Below, piece after piece: positions 8,659 to 15,521 of a DNA stretch of 35,620 bases (position 1 is its first letter; each line of letters begins with the position of its first letter). This DNA is from an uncultured Prochlorococcus sp. (GTDB lineage: Bacteria > Cyanobacteriota > Cyanobacteriia > PCC-6307 > Cyanobiaceae): positions 1 to 35,620 of the forward strand of contig CABZFV010000014.1 in NCBI GenBank assembly GCA_902525075.1, in the 5' to 3' direction. Below the pieces are notes generated by a model. The model was given only the letters and a program-made list of their open reading frames with translations, was not told the DNA's origin and searched no databases. The translations under genes were made by a program, and so were the position numbers.

Positions 8659-9156
8659 TTATCTAAAGTTATTAGCTTTTAGAGGAATGTTTAAAGACTC
8701 TTCCAACTCACTAACAAGCTTAATTGCTAATTGAAGATCATTTTTGCTCTTACTCGCAACTCTGAGTGTTTCTCCATTGATGCTGACATTAATTTTCTTT
8801 ATTTGATCTCTAATATTTATACTGATTTTTTTTGCGATTTCTTGTTTAATTCCTTGTTTTAATAGAATTGTCTGTTTTACTCTATTACCACTAACCATTT
8901 CAATTTCACCGTAGTCAAATATTTTTAAAGATAATTTTCTTTTTAGTGCTTTTTGTCTAATTATGTCATTAACAGAATTTAAGGTTAATTCGCTATTGGT
9001 GATTATAAAAATATTTTCTTTATCTAAATCAACTGAAGTGTCTGTGCCTTTCAGATCATAACGCTGAGAAATTTCCCTTTTTACTTGATCCAAAGTATTG
9101 ACCAATTCCTGTCTATCAAAATCAGAAACTACATCAAATGAAAAACTTTCTGCCAT
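8659..9156 (-). CDS. yajQ: YajQ family nucleotide-binding protein
   Basis: A 165-residue protein matching YajQ over its whole length: N-terminal SFSFDVVSDFDRQELVNTLD, the signature RYDLKGT at 32-38, and the second repeat with KQTILLKQGIKQEIAKKI followed by a GETLRVASKSKNDLQ segment. The fold is two ferredoxin-like domains. Family knowledge: YajQ binds nucleotides and tRNA-like RNA in vitro; the Xanthomonas homologue XC_3703 binds cyclic di-GMP. Which ligand applies here is unknown. It sits 66 bases after the DprA-like gene and 27 bases before the 65-aa gene, all on the minus strand. Confidence 0.9.
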   Translation of the reverse strand: MAESFSFDVVSDFDRQELVNTLDQVKREISQRYDLKGTDTSVDLDKENIFIITNSELTLNSVNDIIRQKALKRKLSLKIFDYGEIEMVSGNRVKQTILLKQGIKQEIAKKISINIRDQIKKINVSINGETLRVASKSKNDLQLAIKLVSELEESLNIPLKANNFR

Positions 9157-9159
9157 AGT

Positions 9160-9187
9160 AAATTATTAAAAGCTAAATATTTTTAGC
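9160..9187 (-). terminator. weak hairpin with T-run after the DprA-like gene
   Basis: On the minus strand GCTAAA and TTTAGC (9182-9187 and 9172-9177) form a 6-bp stem with a 4-base loop, followed by TTTTAATAAT. The stem is short and AT rich, so it may only attenuate transcription between the DprA-like gene and yajQ. Confidence 0.3.
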
Positions 9188-9222
9188 ATAAATCATCTTT
9201 TAATAAGGGGAAATGGATTTAT

Positions 9223-9735
9223 TTAATCAAAAAATAACAAACTAACCACTTTCCCCATTTCTTCTGCGCATCTACAACTATTTAACAAAGTTTCACTATC
9301 GTGGAAGGCAAAGCATATTAATTGATCGCACCTAGTAATAATTTCTTGATTACAAAGACTGCTTGCAAGCGGCAAAGGTAATTCATCATTTTCACTTTTT
9401 TCAACCAAATGCATAACCCTTTCGAGTTGATCTTTTATTTCGGGTATTTGTTTATCAAGACTTTGTGGTAATAAAACAGTTAATAATGATGGATTAATAT
9501 CTAAGACAGCTCGAATAACAGCTGCATTGACTCCTTGTGATCCAGAAGTAAGGATATTATGTCCTTCCTCTGCTAACGACCTTGCTATCAACTCAATTAA
9601 GTGGATATCGACAACTGGTACGTGCCTGCTGCCCAAGAAAGCAATTCTCCTTTTTCCATTATCTTGGAGTTTTGCAAGTTCTTGAGCTAAGGCATCAACG
9701 CCTTCAGTTGCTGGTAGATCTAAAGAGCGACTCAA
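9223..9735 (-). CDS. DprA/LOG-like Rossmann-fold protein
   Basis: A 170-residue protein with a single Rossmann domain. It starts with a hydrophobic strand and nucleotide-binding turn, RRIAFLGSRHVPVVD (29-43), then the DprA/LOG-type motif ILTSGSQGVNAAVIRAV (61-77), where GSRHVP and TSGSQGVNAA resemble the GSR and SGxAxGID elements of DprA. It is much shorter than true DprA (about 300-380 aa) and lacks the SAM-like and winged-helix domains, so a classical role in natural transformation is doubtful. Similar cyanobacterial proteins are often named DNA recombination-mediator protein A. The start is TTG at 9735. It follows the BioD/DRTGG gene by 25 bases, probably in one operon. Confidence 0.72.
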   Translation of the reverse strand: MSRSLDLPATEGVDALAQELAKLQDNGKRRIAFLGSRHVPVVDIHLIELIARSLAEEGHNILTSGSQGVNAAVIRAVLDINPSLLTVLLPQSLDKQIPEIKDQLERVMHLVEKSENDELPLPLASSLCNQEIITRCDQLICFAFHDSETLLNSCRCAEEMGKVVSLLFFD

Positions 9736-9760
9736 AATAATATAGTTCCTATATTTGAAA

Positions 9761-10870
9761 TTAGCATTTATCTGAAAAATTGCAGGGAAAATCTATCTTT
9801 TCGAGAATTCTTTGTAGATTCACATTCTCTTGAACTAATTGAATAGCATAAGAAGCTTTAATTGATTCATGTATTCTGACATGACCAAAGGCTTGTTCAA
9901 TAATTTCCACGGAGGAAAGAGTATCTAATTCCACTTTCAAAATTGGCACCTCCAATTCCTCCGCTCTATGAATCAATTGTGACAAGGGATCTCCTATACC
10001 AGTTAAAATTAGGCATTGAGTCGAAGCCTCCAAAGCAGCGAGTTGGATATCTGTTCTATCAGCTCCAGTAACTACAGCCATATTTCTTCTTCTCCTGAAA
10101 AATTCCATTGCAGAATTCACCCCCATTGCACCAATACTCAATGTTTCAACAAGCAATTGATCTTTTTCAGGGCAACAAATTACTTGGGCATCAAGTCTTC
10201 TTACAAGCTCTTCGACAGTAACACTTCTAAGAAGTGGTGATTTAGGCATTACCCCAAATACTTCAATATCAAAATCTTTAAGAGAAGGTATTATTTCATT
10301 TTTAACTTTTTCGACTTCTTGTGGCAAAACCCCGTTCAAAACAACTCCGGCCAATTTCTCTCCTAATTGTTTTTTCGCATAAAGTAATGCATCCACACTT
10401 TTACAATCTTCCCATAGATTCACAATTAAGACTTTCGCATCTAAATCCTTAGCTAATTGTGGGAGACTTAAGCCATAAATCATACCTTCATGAAGACTTC
10501 CAGCTGCCTCTAAAATATTCAGGCCTTCAAAATCATCATTAACCAATCCTTCAATCTGATCAAAACCTTTTCCTGGGAGTAAGTCTTTATTAAAGATTCT
10601 TTTTTCAGCTGATATATTATCCAATAATCCTACTGAGGAAATTAAATTCTCCTCTTCGATATTTAATGTAGATCCAATAAACTTAACATCATCATCTATT
10701 AATCCTTCATAAGACATTGAAGGAAGGTTAGTAAGTTCAATACATGTTGCTAGTGGTTTCCCAATGCGTACTTTTTTTTTCTTCTGTAAAAGTTTTTTTG
10801 CTATCCCAAGAACCATTGCAGACTTACCACTAAATGGCTCACATGAACCAATTAATAATATATCGCTCAT
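9761..10870 (-). CDS. phosphotransacetylase-like protein: BioD-like ATPase domain plus DRTGG domain
   Basis: A 369-residue protein. The N-terminal half is a dethiobiotin-synthetase-like P-loop domain with GSCEPFSGKSAMVLGIA (8-24) as Walker A, a strand ending in EAAGSLHEG (121-129) and VNLWEDCKS-type second-half motifs. The C-terminal half is a DRTGG domain (about 215-330), where the defining motif appears as GADRTDIQLAAL (269-280). The same two domains precede the catalytic PTA domain in long Pta proteins, but no PTA domain is present, so acetyl-phosphate synthesis is not expected. Function unknown; a regulatory nucleotide sensor is a reasonable inference. It is the first gene of the minus-strand run and starts at an ATG. 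Confidence 0.8.
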   Translation of the reverse strand: MSDILLIGSCEPFSGKSAMVLGIAKKLLQKKKKVRIGKPLATCIELTNLPSMSYEGLIDDDVKFIGSTLNIEEENLISSVGLLDNISAEKRIFNKDLLPGKGFDQIEGLVNDDFEGLNILEAAGSLHEGMIYGLSLPQLAKDLDAKVLIVNLWEDCKSVDALLYAKKQLGEKLAGVVLNGVLPQEVEKVKNEIIPSLKDFDIEVFGVMPKSPLLRSVTVEELVRRLDAQVICCPEKDQLLVETLSIGAMGVNSAMEFFRRRRNMAVVTGADRTDIQLAALEASTQCLILTGIGDPLSQLIHRAEELEVPILKVELDTLSSVEIIEQAFGHVRIHESIKASYAIQLVQENVNLQRILEKIDFPCNFSDKC

Positions 10871-11024
10871 AATTAGTAAAATTATTTATCAATAGGTTTA
10901 AGATAATATTTTTTTCAGAACTAAACAAATATTTATTTATGAGTTTTAATCAAATAAAAAATAAATAAATTTTTTTTTGGTAAATTTACTTTAATTCATT
11001 GTTATCTCATAAAAATCAGGCAAA

Positions 11025-11744
11025 ATGATAAATTCAACCAAAAACGAAAAAACTGTAGGAATTACAGGAGCCTCAGGTGCGCTAGGGAAAGAGTTAACAA
11101 AGTTGTTTCGTAAAAAAGGATATAAAGTGATTGGATTTACTCATAGAAAAACTAATTATGAAAAAAATCTTGAATCTCCAAATGAATGGATTAAATGGAA
11201 ATGTGGGAAGGAGTCGTCTTTAAAAAAACAATTAGAAAAGATAGATATTTTAATTTTGAACCATGGTATCTATGATTTGAGTAGAGAAAATTCCAATTAT
11301 GAAAACTCGATAGAAATAAATGCATTAAGCAAATTCAAATTTTTAAATTTATTTGAAGATGTTGCTCTAAGCAATAATTCACTTATAAAAAAAGAAATTT
11401 GGATAAACACTTCTGAAGCAGAAATATTACCAGCCCTAAATCCCTCATATGAGATTAGTAAATCCCTCATTGGTAAATTAGTTTCTTTCAAAAAAAATCT
11501 TTTGGACAAAAATACAAAGAAAAAGTTAATAATTAAAAAAATTATCCTAGGGCCTTTTAAATCAGAACTAAACCCTATTGGAATAATGAGTCCAAGATTT
11601 GTTTCTGAAAAAATTTATGATTTAGCTAATTCAAAAAATTATTTAATAATAATTAGTCCAAACCCTTTAACTTACCTACTTTTCCCATTGAAAGAATTTA
11701 TTAATTTTTTGTATTGCAAAATAATCTATAAGTACAAATCTTAG
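11025..11744 (+). CDS. short-chain dehydrogenase/reductase, standalone SDR half of a sterol-desaturase/SDR fusion family
   Basis: A 239-residue NAD(P)-dependent oxidoreductase-like protein with the cofactor motif TGASGALG (14-21), an NHG at 79-81 in place of NNAG, and a YxxxK pair at Tyr142/Lys146 (SYEISK). The C-terminal part (ILGPFKSELNPIGIMS, then NPLTYLLFPLKEF) resembles from memory the SDR half of the bifunctional sterol desaturase/short-chain dehydrogenase proteins of other cyanobacteria; the desaturase half is absent and there is no frame for it upstream. The substrate is unknown. It lies divergent to the BioD/DRTGG gene across a 154-base AT-rich gap and ends 3 bases from the convergent map gene. 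The sequence is unusually Lys/Asn rich. Confidence 0.75.
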   Translation: MINSTKNEKTVGITGASGALGKELTKLFRKKGYKVIGFTHRKTNYEKNLESPNEWIKWKCGKESSLKKQLEKIDILILNHGIYDLSRENSNYENSIEINALSKFKFLNLFEDVALSNNSLIKKEIWINTSEAEILPALNPSYEISKSLIGKLVSFKKNLLDKNTKKKLIIKKIILGPFKSELNPIGIMSPRFVSEKIYDLANSKNYLIIISPNPLTYLLFPLKEFINFLYCKIIYKYKS

Positions 11745-11747
11745 TGT

Positions 11748-12587
11748 CTAGAAATCTCTATCTGTCAATATTTCAATACCATCTTTTAAAACAACTATTG
11801 TATGCTCCCATTGGGCCGATAATTTTCCATCTTTTGTTATTACGGTCCATCTATCATTTAATGTTTTGCAAAATTTAGTCCCTTCATTAACGATAGGTTC
11901 CACAGCTAATGTCATTCCCTCACGAAGTACAACATTGGGCAACTCTTTAGTACGAAAATTAAATACCGATGGTTCTTCATGAAGATTTCTTCCAACTCCA
12001 TGTCCCGTATAGTCTTCAACAACACTAAAGCCATTTTTTAAAACAGTATCTTCGATTTCCCCTGCCACATCAAGAAGTGTATTCCCTGCTTTGATTTTCG
12101 CAAGGCCAGCGTACAATGCTTCATAAGCTACATTGCTAAGATTTTGAGCCTTTGCACTAACTTCTCCCACACAAATTGATATACAACTATCTCCATGAAA
12201 ACCATCTAAATATGCTCCTGTATCAATTTTAACTAAGTCACCATTTTTAATTATTTTATTTTTATTTGGTATTCCATGAACAACTTCATTATTAATACTA
12301 GAACAAATACTAGAAGGAAATCCATGGTACCCCTTAAAACTTGGAACAGCTCCAAAACTCTTTATCCTCTTTTCAGCGAAATCATCTAAATCTTTTGTGC
12401 TCATTCCAGGTTCAATTAATTCATTAATTTCCCTCAAAACAGTTGCTACAATCTTGCTAGATTTTTTCATCAAATTAATTTCACGAGAAGACTTTATTTC
12501 AATTCCTCTTCTCCTCTGAATAAAAGGAACTTGATCATTAGTCTTGGAATTATTTTTATTTAACAAAAGATCTGCAAAATGTCTCAT
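11748..12587 (-). CDS. map: methionine aminopeptidase, type I
   Basis: A 279-residue dinuclear metallopeptidase that removes the initiator methionine from nascent proteins. All five metal ligands can be placed: Asp122 (KIDTGAYLDG), Asp133 (FHGDSC), His196 (TGHGVGR), Glu230 (AVEPIV) and Glu261 (QWEHTI); the catalytic His104 is in VVHGIPN. An extension of about 30 residues precedes the catalytic domain, which begins IEIKSSREINLMKKS; it contains no SH3-binding or zinc-finger motif that I can see. The start is ATG at 12585-12587. It ends 3 bases from the convergent SDR gene. Confidence 0.95.
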   Translation of the reverse strand: MRHFADLLLNKNNSKTNDQVPFIQRRRGIEIKSSREINLMKKSSKIVATVLREINELIEPGMSTKDLDDFAEKRIKSFGAVPSFKGYHGFPSSICSSINNEVVHGIPNKNKIIKNGDLVKIDTGAYLDGFHGDSCISICVGEVSAKAQNLSNVAYEALYAGLAKIKAGNTLLDVAGEIEDTVLKNGFSVVEDYTGHGVGRNLHEEPSVFNFRTKELPNVVLREGMTLAVEPIVNEGTKFCKTLNDRWTVITKDGKLSAQWEHTIVVLKDGIEILTDRDF

Positions 12588-12682
12588 TGGAATAAATAAT
12601 GGTATTAAGTAAATATCTTCAAAATAGCCATTTTTGATTTGGCTATCTTAAATCTATCAATAACAATGGGAAAGAAACAAAA

Positions 12683-12991
12683 ATGAAAATTTTATCTAAT
12701 TCTAGGCAATTTCATAAGGCTTTGGCGCCTTGGGTTTTTCTTCCATTATTTTTATCTTCGATTACGGGCCTTATTTATAGGGTTTCAAAAGATATATTAG
12801 GGTACTCTAGAGAACAAGTTCATTGGTTAATGTCTCTACACGAGGGCGAATGGCTTGGAAATAATGGAGAACTAATATACGTTATATTGAATTCCCTTGG
12901 GGTTTTATGGATGCTCATAACGGGATTCCAAATGTTTTCAAAATCAATTTCATTTACCAAAAAGGTTACTAAAGGTGAGTCAAAAGGTTAA
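12683..12991 (+). CDS. small PepSY-associated-type membrane protein
   Basis: A 102-residue membrane protein with two hydrophobic segments (about 16-36, APWVFLPLFLSSITGLIYRV, and 62-83, ELIYVILNSLGVLWMLITGF). The beginning, RQFHKALAPWVFLPLFLSSI, with its conserved His followed by a helix ending in TG, resembles the first helix of PepSY-associated TM proteins; an HEGEW motif lies between the helices. The periplasmic PepSY domain is lacking. Function unknown; such pieces often belong to membrane redox or iron-reductase families, but that is only an analogy. It precedes rplS by 32 bases and may be co-transcribed with it. Confidence 0.68.
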   Translation: MKILSNSRQFHKALAPWVFLPLFLSSITGLIYRVSKDILGYSREQVHWLMSLHEGEWLGNNGELIYVILNSLGVLWMLITGFQMFSKSISFTKKVTKGESKG

Positions 12992-13023
12992 GATATTAAA
13001 CTTGTAGGATAAAAAAGACCAAA

Positions 13024-13494
13024 ATGGCCAAAGAGAAACAAGAGAAGGAATTAGAAACCGTTACTAAAGCTGACGCATCAGTTGATGTAGCAGTTGAACA
13101 AAAAGAAAAAAACATGGTTTCTGAAACTACTCAAACCTTAAGCGCATGCAACCTTATTAAGGAATTTGAGGATGAACAATTAAAAAAAGAATTACCTGAA
13201 ATTTATGTTGGCGACACTGTTAAAGTTGGAGTAAAAATTACAGAAGGTAATAAAGAAAGAGTGCAACCTTATGAAGGTGTTGTAATAGCAAAAAGGCATG
13301 GAGGTATCAACCAGACTATTACAGTTAGAAGAATTTTTCAGGGCATAGGTGTTGAAAGAGTATTTATGCTACATAGTCCACAGGTTGCCTCTCTAAAAGT
13401 TGAACGTAGAGGTAAAGTAAGGAGAGCTAAGTTATTCTATCTGAGAGATAGGGTAGGGAAAGCTACTCGCGTAAAACAACGCTTTGATCGATAA
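13024..13494 (+). CDS. rplS: 50S ribosomal protein L19
   Basis: A 156-residue protein with the complete L19 core: [71 protein letters not shown] and [14 protein letters not shown]19 sits at the 30S-50S interface. Compared with the roughly 115-120 residues usual in bacteria, there is an N-terminal extension of about 45 residues that is acidic and Lys/Glu rich ([21 protein letters not shown]). Extended N-termini occur in other cyanobacterial L19 proteins; its role is unknown. tRNA-Trp follows 53 bases downstream. Confidence 0.97.
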   Translation: MAKEKQEKELETVTKADASVDVAVEQKEKNMVSETTQTLSACNLIKEFEDEQLKKELPEIYVGDTVKVGVKITEGNKERVQPYEGVVIAKRHGGINQTITVRRIFQGIGVERVFMLHSPQVASLKVERRGKVRRAKLFYLRDRVGKATRVKQRFDR

Positions 13495-13532
13495 AGTTGT
13501 AAACTAACCAACTTATTGGTCACAAAGGCGCT

Positions 13533-13538
13533 TATAAT
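13533..13538 (+). promoter_or_regulatory. -10 box of the tRNA-Trp promoter (TATAAT)
   Basis: A perfect TATAAT lies 9 bases before the mature 5' end of tRNA-Trp, the usual distance for a tRNA promoter. No good -35 box is visible at 16-18 bases upstream, so the match may be partial or the tRNA may also be read through from rplS. Confidence 0.45.
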
Positions 13539-13547
13539 CATTTAAAT

Positions 13548-13620
13548 GCGTCGTTAGTTCAGTTGGTAGAACGCAGGTCTCCAAAACCTGATGTCGGGGG
13601 TTCAAGTCCTCCACGACGCG
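13548..13620 (+). tRNA. trnW: tRNA-Trp (CCA anticodon)
   Basis: A complete 73-base cloverleaf. The acceptor stem GCGTCGT pairs with ACGACGC, with discriminator G; the D stem is GTTC/GAAC with AGTTGGTA loop; the anticodon stem CAGGT/ACCTG encloses CTCCAAA with anticodon CCA; the T stem is GGGGG/CCTCC (one G-T pair) with loop TTCAAGT. The 3' CCA is not encoded. It lies between rplS and the 64-aa gene on the same strand. Confidence 0.97.
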
Positions 13621-13655
13621 TTTGATCAACATTATGTAAATCATTTTTTCATAAG

Positions 13656-13850
13656 ATGGAGTTAGATCTTCAACCTGGGGACGTAGTTAAAGTCCTCGAA
13701 TCAGCTGCTTTAGGATGGGTTCGTGCAAGAGTCATCAGAGTTAAGTCTGGTGGGAGAGTTGTCGTACAAAGTGACCAGGGCAGAGAATTTACCGCTAGAG
13801 GCAACCAAGTTAGGTTGATAGAACCCGCTGGTTTTAGACCTCAAAAATAA
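13656..13850 (+). CDS. small conserved SH3-like protein (64 aa)
   Basis: A compact 64-residue, beta-rich, basic protein: MELDLQPGDVVKVLESAALG, then GWVRARVIRVKSGGRVVV, REFTARGNQVRLIEPAGF. The alternation of a PGDVVKV turn and an RVVV strand suggests an SH3-like or KOW-like barrel, but no named family is assigned. Its codon use is less AT-biased than the flanking DNA, which argues for a well-expressed conserved gene. It begins 36 bases after tRNA-Trp, so its mRNA could be released by tRNA 3' processing. In many bacteria secE-nusG follows tRNA-Trp; this protein is neither. Confidence 0.72.
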   Translation: MELDLQPGDVVKVLESAALGWVRARVIRVKSGGRVVVQSDQGREFTARGNQVRLIEPAGFRPQK

Positions 13851-13971
13851 ACAGTTGTTTATATCATGGCAGCTGTAAAACTAACTATTTCTGTAAATCC
13901 TCAAATTAAAAAATTTTTTTTATTACAACACCATAAATTAAGTATTATGATCTGATAATTTTAAGGATGAA

Positions 13972-13991
13972 GTTCTAAATAGATTTAGAAC
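13972..13991. repeat. perfect 9-bp inverted repeat just upstream of tRNA-Asp
   Basis: GTTCTAAAT (13972-13980), a 2-base centre AG, and ATTTAGAAC (13983-13991). The near-continuous dyad resembles an operator more than a hairpin because the loop would be too small. It ends 8 bases before mature tRNA-Asp, that is, at or within the likely start of the primary transcript. There is no T-run, so it is not a terminator. Confidence 0.6.
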
Positions 13992-13999
13992 AAAACTCT

Positions 14000-14073
14000 G
14001 GGACCGTAGTTCAACTGGTTAGAGCACCGCCCTGTCACGGCGGAAGTTGCGGGTTCGAATCCCGTCGGTCCCG
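14000..14073 (+). tRNA. trnD: tRNA-Asp (GTC anticodon)
   Basis: A complete 74-base cloverleaf. The acceptor GGGACCG pairs with CGGTCCC, with discriminator G; the D arm is GTTC...GAGC-like around AACTGGTTA; the anticodon stem CCGCC/GGCGG encloses CTGTCAC with anticodon GTC; the T arm is GCGGG/CCCGT-type with TTCGAAT. The 3' CCA is not encoded. It is followed by TTTTTT, and the gltX TTG start lies only 17 bases after its 3' end. Confidence 0.97.
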
Positions 14074-14090
14074 TTTTTTCTAAAAAAAAT

Positions 14091-15521
14091 TTGGAAAAAC
14101 GTTTAAGACTAGCTCCGAGTCCTACGGGTTTATTTCATATTGGGACAGCGCGAACAGCTTTATTCAACTGGTTGTATGCACAAAAAATTGGCGGAAAATT
14201 TCTTATCAGAATTGAAGATACAGATTTTCTTAGATCTAAATCTGAATATACAATAAATATATTAGAAGGATTGAAATGGCTTGGACTTAAATGGGATGAA
14301 GAACCCATTAAGCAAAGTGACCGAATTTCGATTCACAAAAGTTATATCAAAAAGCTATTAGAGTGTGGAGCTGCATATAGGTGCTTTACAACAGAAGATG
14401 AAATTTCTGAATTAAGAGAAAAACAAAAAAAGAAAGGATTACCTCCAAAGCATGATAATAGACACAGATGTCTTTCAAAAGAAGAAATAGAAACATTCAT
14501 ATCCCAAGGGAGAACTTCAGTTATAAGATTTAAGATTGATGAAAAAGTTCAAATTCAATGGGTAGATCAGATAAGAGGCGAAATCAAATGGCAAGGTAAG
14601 GATTTGGGAGGTGATTTGGTTTTGTCAAGAAGGGCAAAAGGATATGAGATTGGAGATCCTTTGTATAATCTTGCAGTTGTGATTGATGATAATTTCATGA
14701 ATATTACTCATGTTGTAAGGGGTGAAGATCATATCTCAAACACTGCAAAACAAATATTGATTTATAAAGCATTAAATTTTAATTTGCCAACTTTTTCCCA
14801 TACACCCTTAATACTAAATACTGAAGGGAAAAAATTATCTAAGAGAGATTGCGTAACTTCAATAGACGAATTTAGAGATATGGGATATTTACCTGAGGCC
14901 TTATCAAACTATATGGCCTTTTTAGGTTGGTCTCCAAAATCTGCCGACAGAGAAATACTTTCACTTAAAGAGATTTCTGAAATTTTTGACTTATCAGAAA
15001 TAAATAAAGCTGGAGCCAAATTCAGTTGGGAAAAACTCAACTGGATTAATTCTCAATATATAAAAAATATGGAATCAATTAAGTTAAGTGAGATCATTTG
15101 GAAATACTGGGATGACAATGGTTGGGTGCCGCCATCTCAAGAATGGGCATATAAATTAGCAATTTTGCTTAGAGACTCTATGACTCTTTTAAAAGATTCA
15201 ATTGATCAATCAAAACCATTTTTCTTAATCCCTTCAATTCAAAAAGAAGGTCAAGATTTTCTGGAAAATAAGGAAAGCAAATTATCTCTAAAACTAATCT
15301 TAAACTACTTAATTGATAATAATACTTTTAAACTAAATAAAGAAAAAGCCAAAGAAATAATAAACGAAATCTCAAAAATTCATAATATTAAAAAAGGGAT
15401 ATTAATGAAATCATTAAGAGTAGCCTTTTTTGGATCTCTCAGTGGGCCAGATTTAATTCAAAGTTGGGAGCTTTTCGCAGAGAGTAAAACTGATAGAACT
15501 CGAATTGAAAGGTGTCTTTAA
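14091..15521 (+). CDS. gltX: glutamyl-tRNA synthetase
   Basis: A 476-residue class I synthetase that charges tRNA-Glu and so also supplies the C5 tetrapyrrole pathway. Signatures: LAPSPTGLFHIGTART (7-22) with HIGT as the HIGH motif, IEDTD at 41-45, VVRGEDHI at 208-215, and KLSKR at 248-252 as the KMSKS motif. Length is normal. The start is TTG at 14091, directly giving MEKRLRLAPSPTG, which puts the active-site motif in the usual place; no upstream in-frame ATG is free of the tRNA. The gene begins 17 bases after tRNA-Asp, so the two may share a transcript. It abuts the convergent antiporter gene with no spacing. Confidence 0.96.
   Translation: MEKRLRLAPSPTGLFHIGTARTALFNWLYAQKIGGKFLIRIEDTDFLRSKSEYTINILEGLKWLGLKWDEEPIKQSDRISIHKSYIKKLLECGAAYRCFTTEDEISELREKQKKKGLPPKHDNRHRCLSKEEIETFISQGRTSVIRFKIDEKVQIQWVDQIRGEIKWQGKDLGGDLVLSRRAKGYEIGDPLYNLAVVIDDNFMNITHVVRGEDHISNTAKQILIYKALNFNLPTFSHTPLILNTEGKKLSKRDCVTSIDEFRDMGYLPEALSNYMAFLGWSPKSADREILSLKEISEIFDLSEINKAGAKFSWEKLNWINSQYIKNMESIKLSEIIWKYWDDNGWVPPSQEWAYKLAILLRDSMTLLKDSIDQSKPFFLIPSIQKEGQDFLENKESKLSLKLILNYLIDNNTFKLNKEKAKEIINEISKIHNIKKGILMKSLRVAFFGSLSGPDLIQSWELFAESKTDRTRIERCL

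Noticed and set aside
9223..9735. Calling this gene true dprA (competence)
   Set aside because: It is about half the normal length and lacks the flanking domains; only the Rossmann core resembles DprA.
9761..10870. BioD (dethiobiotin synthetase) for this gene
   Set aside because: Only the N-terminal P-loop half is BioD-like; the C-terminal DRTGG domain places it in the phosphotransacetylase-like group.
13507..13520. ACCAA/TTGGT hairpin after rplS
   Set aside because: A 5-bp stem without a T-run is too weak to call a terminator.
13866..13955. 29-codon frame starting MAAVKLTISVN between the 64-aa gene and tRNA-Asp
   Set aside because: It is short, has no ribosome site, resembles nothing I know and is within chance expectation for AT-rich DNA, though conservation was not tested.
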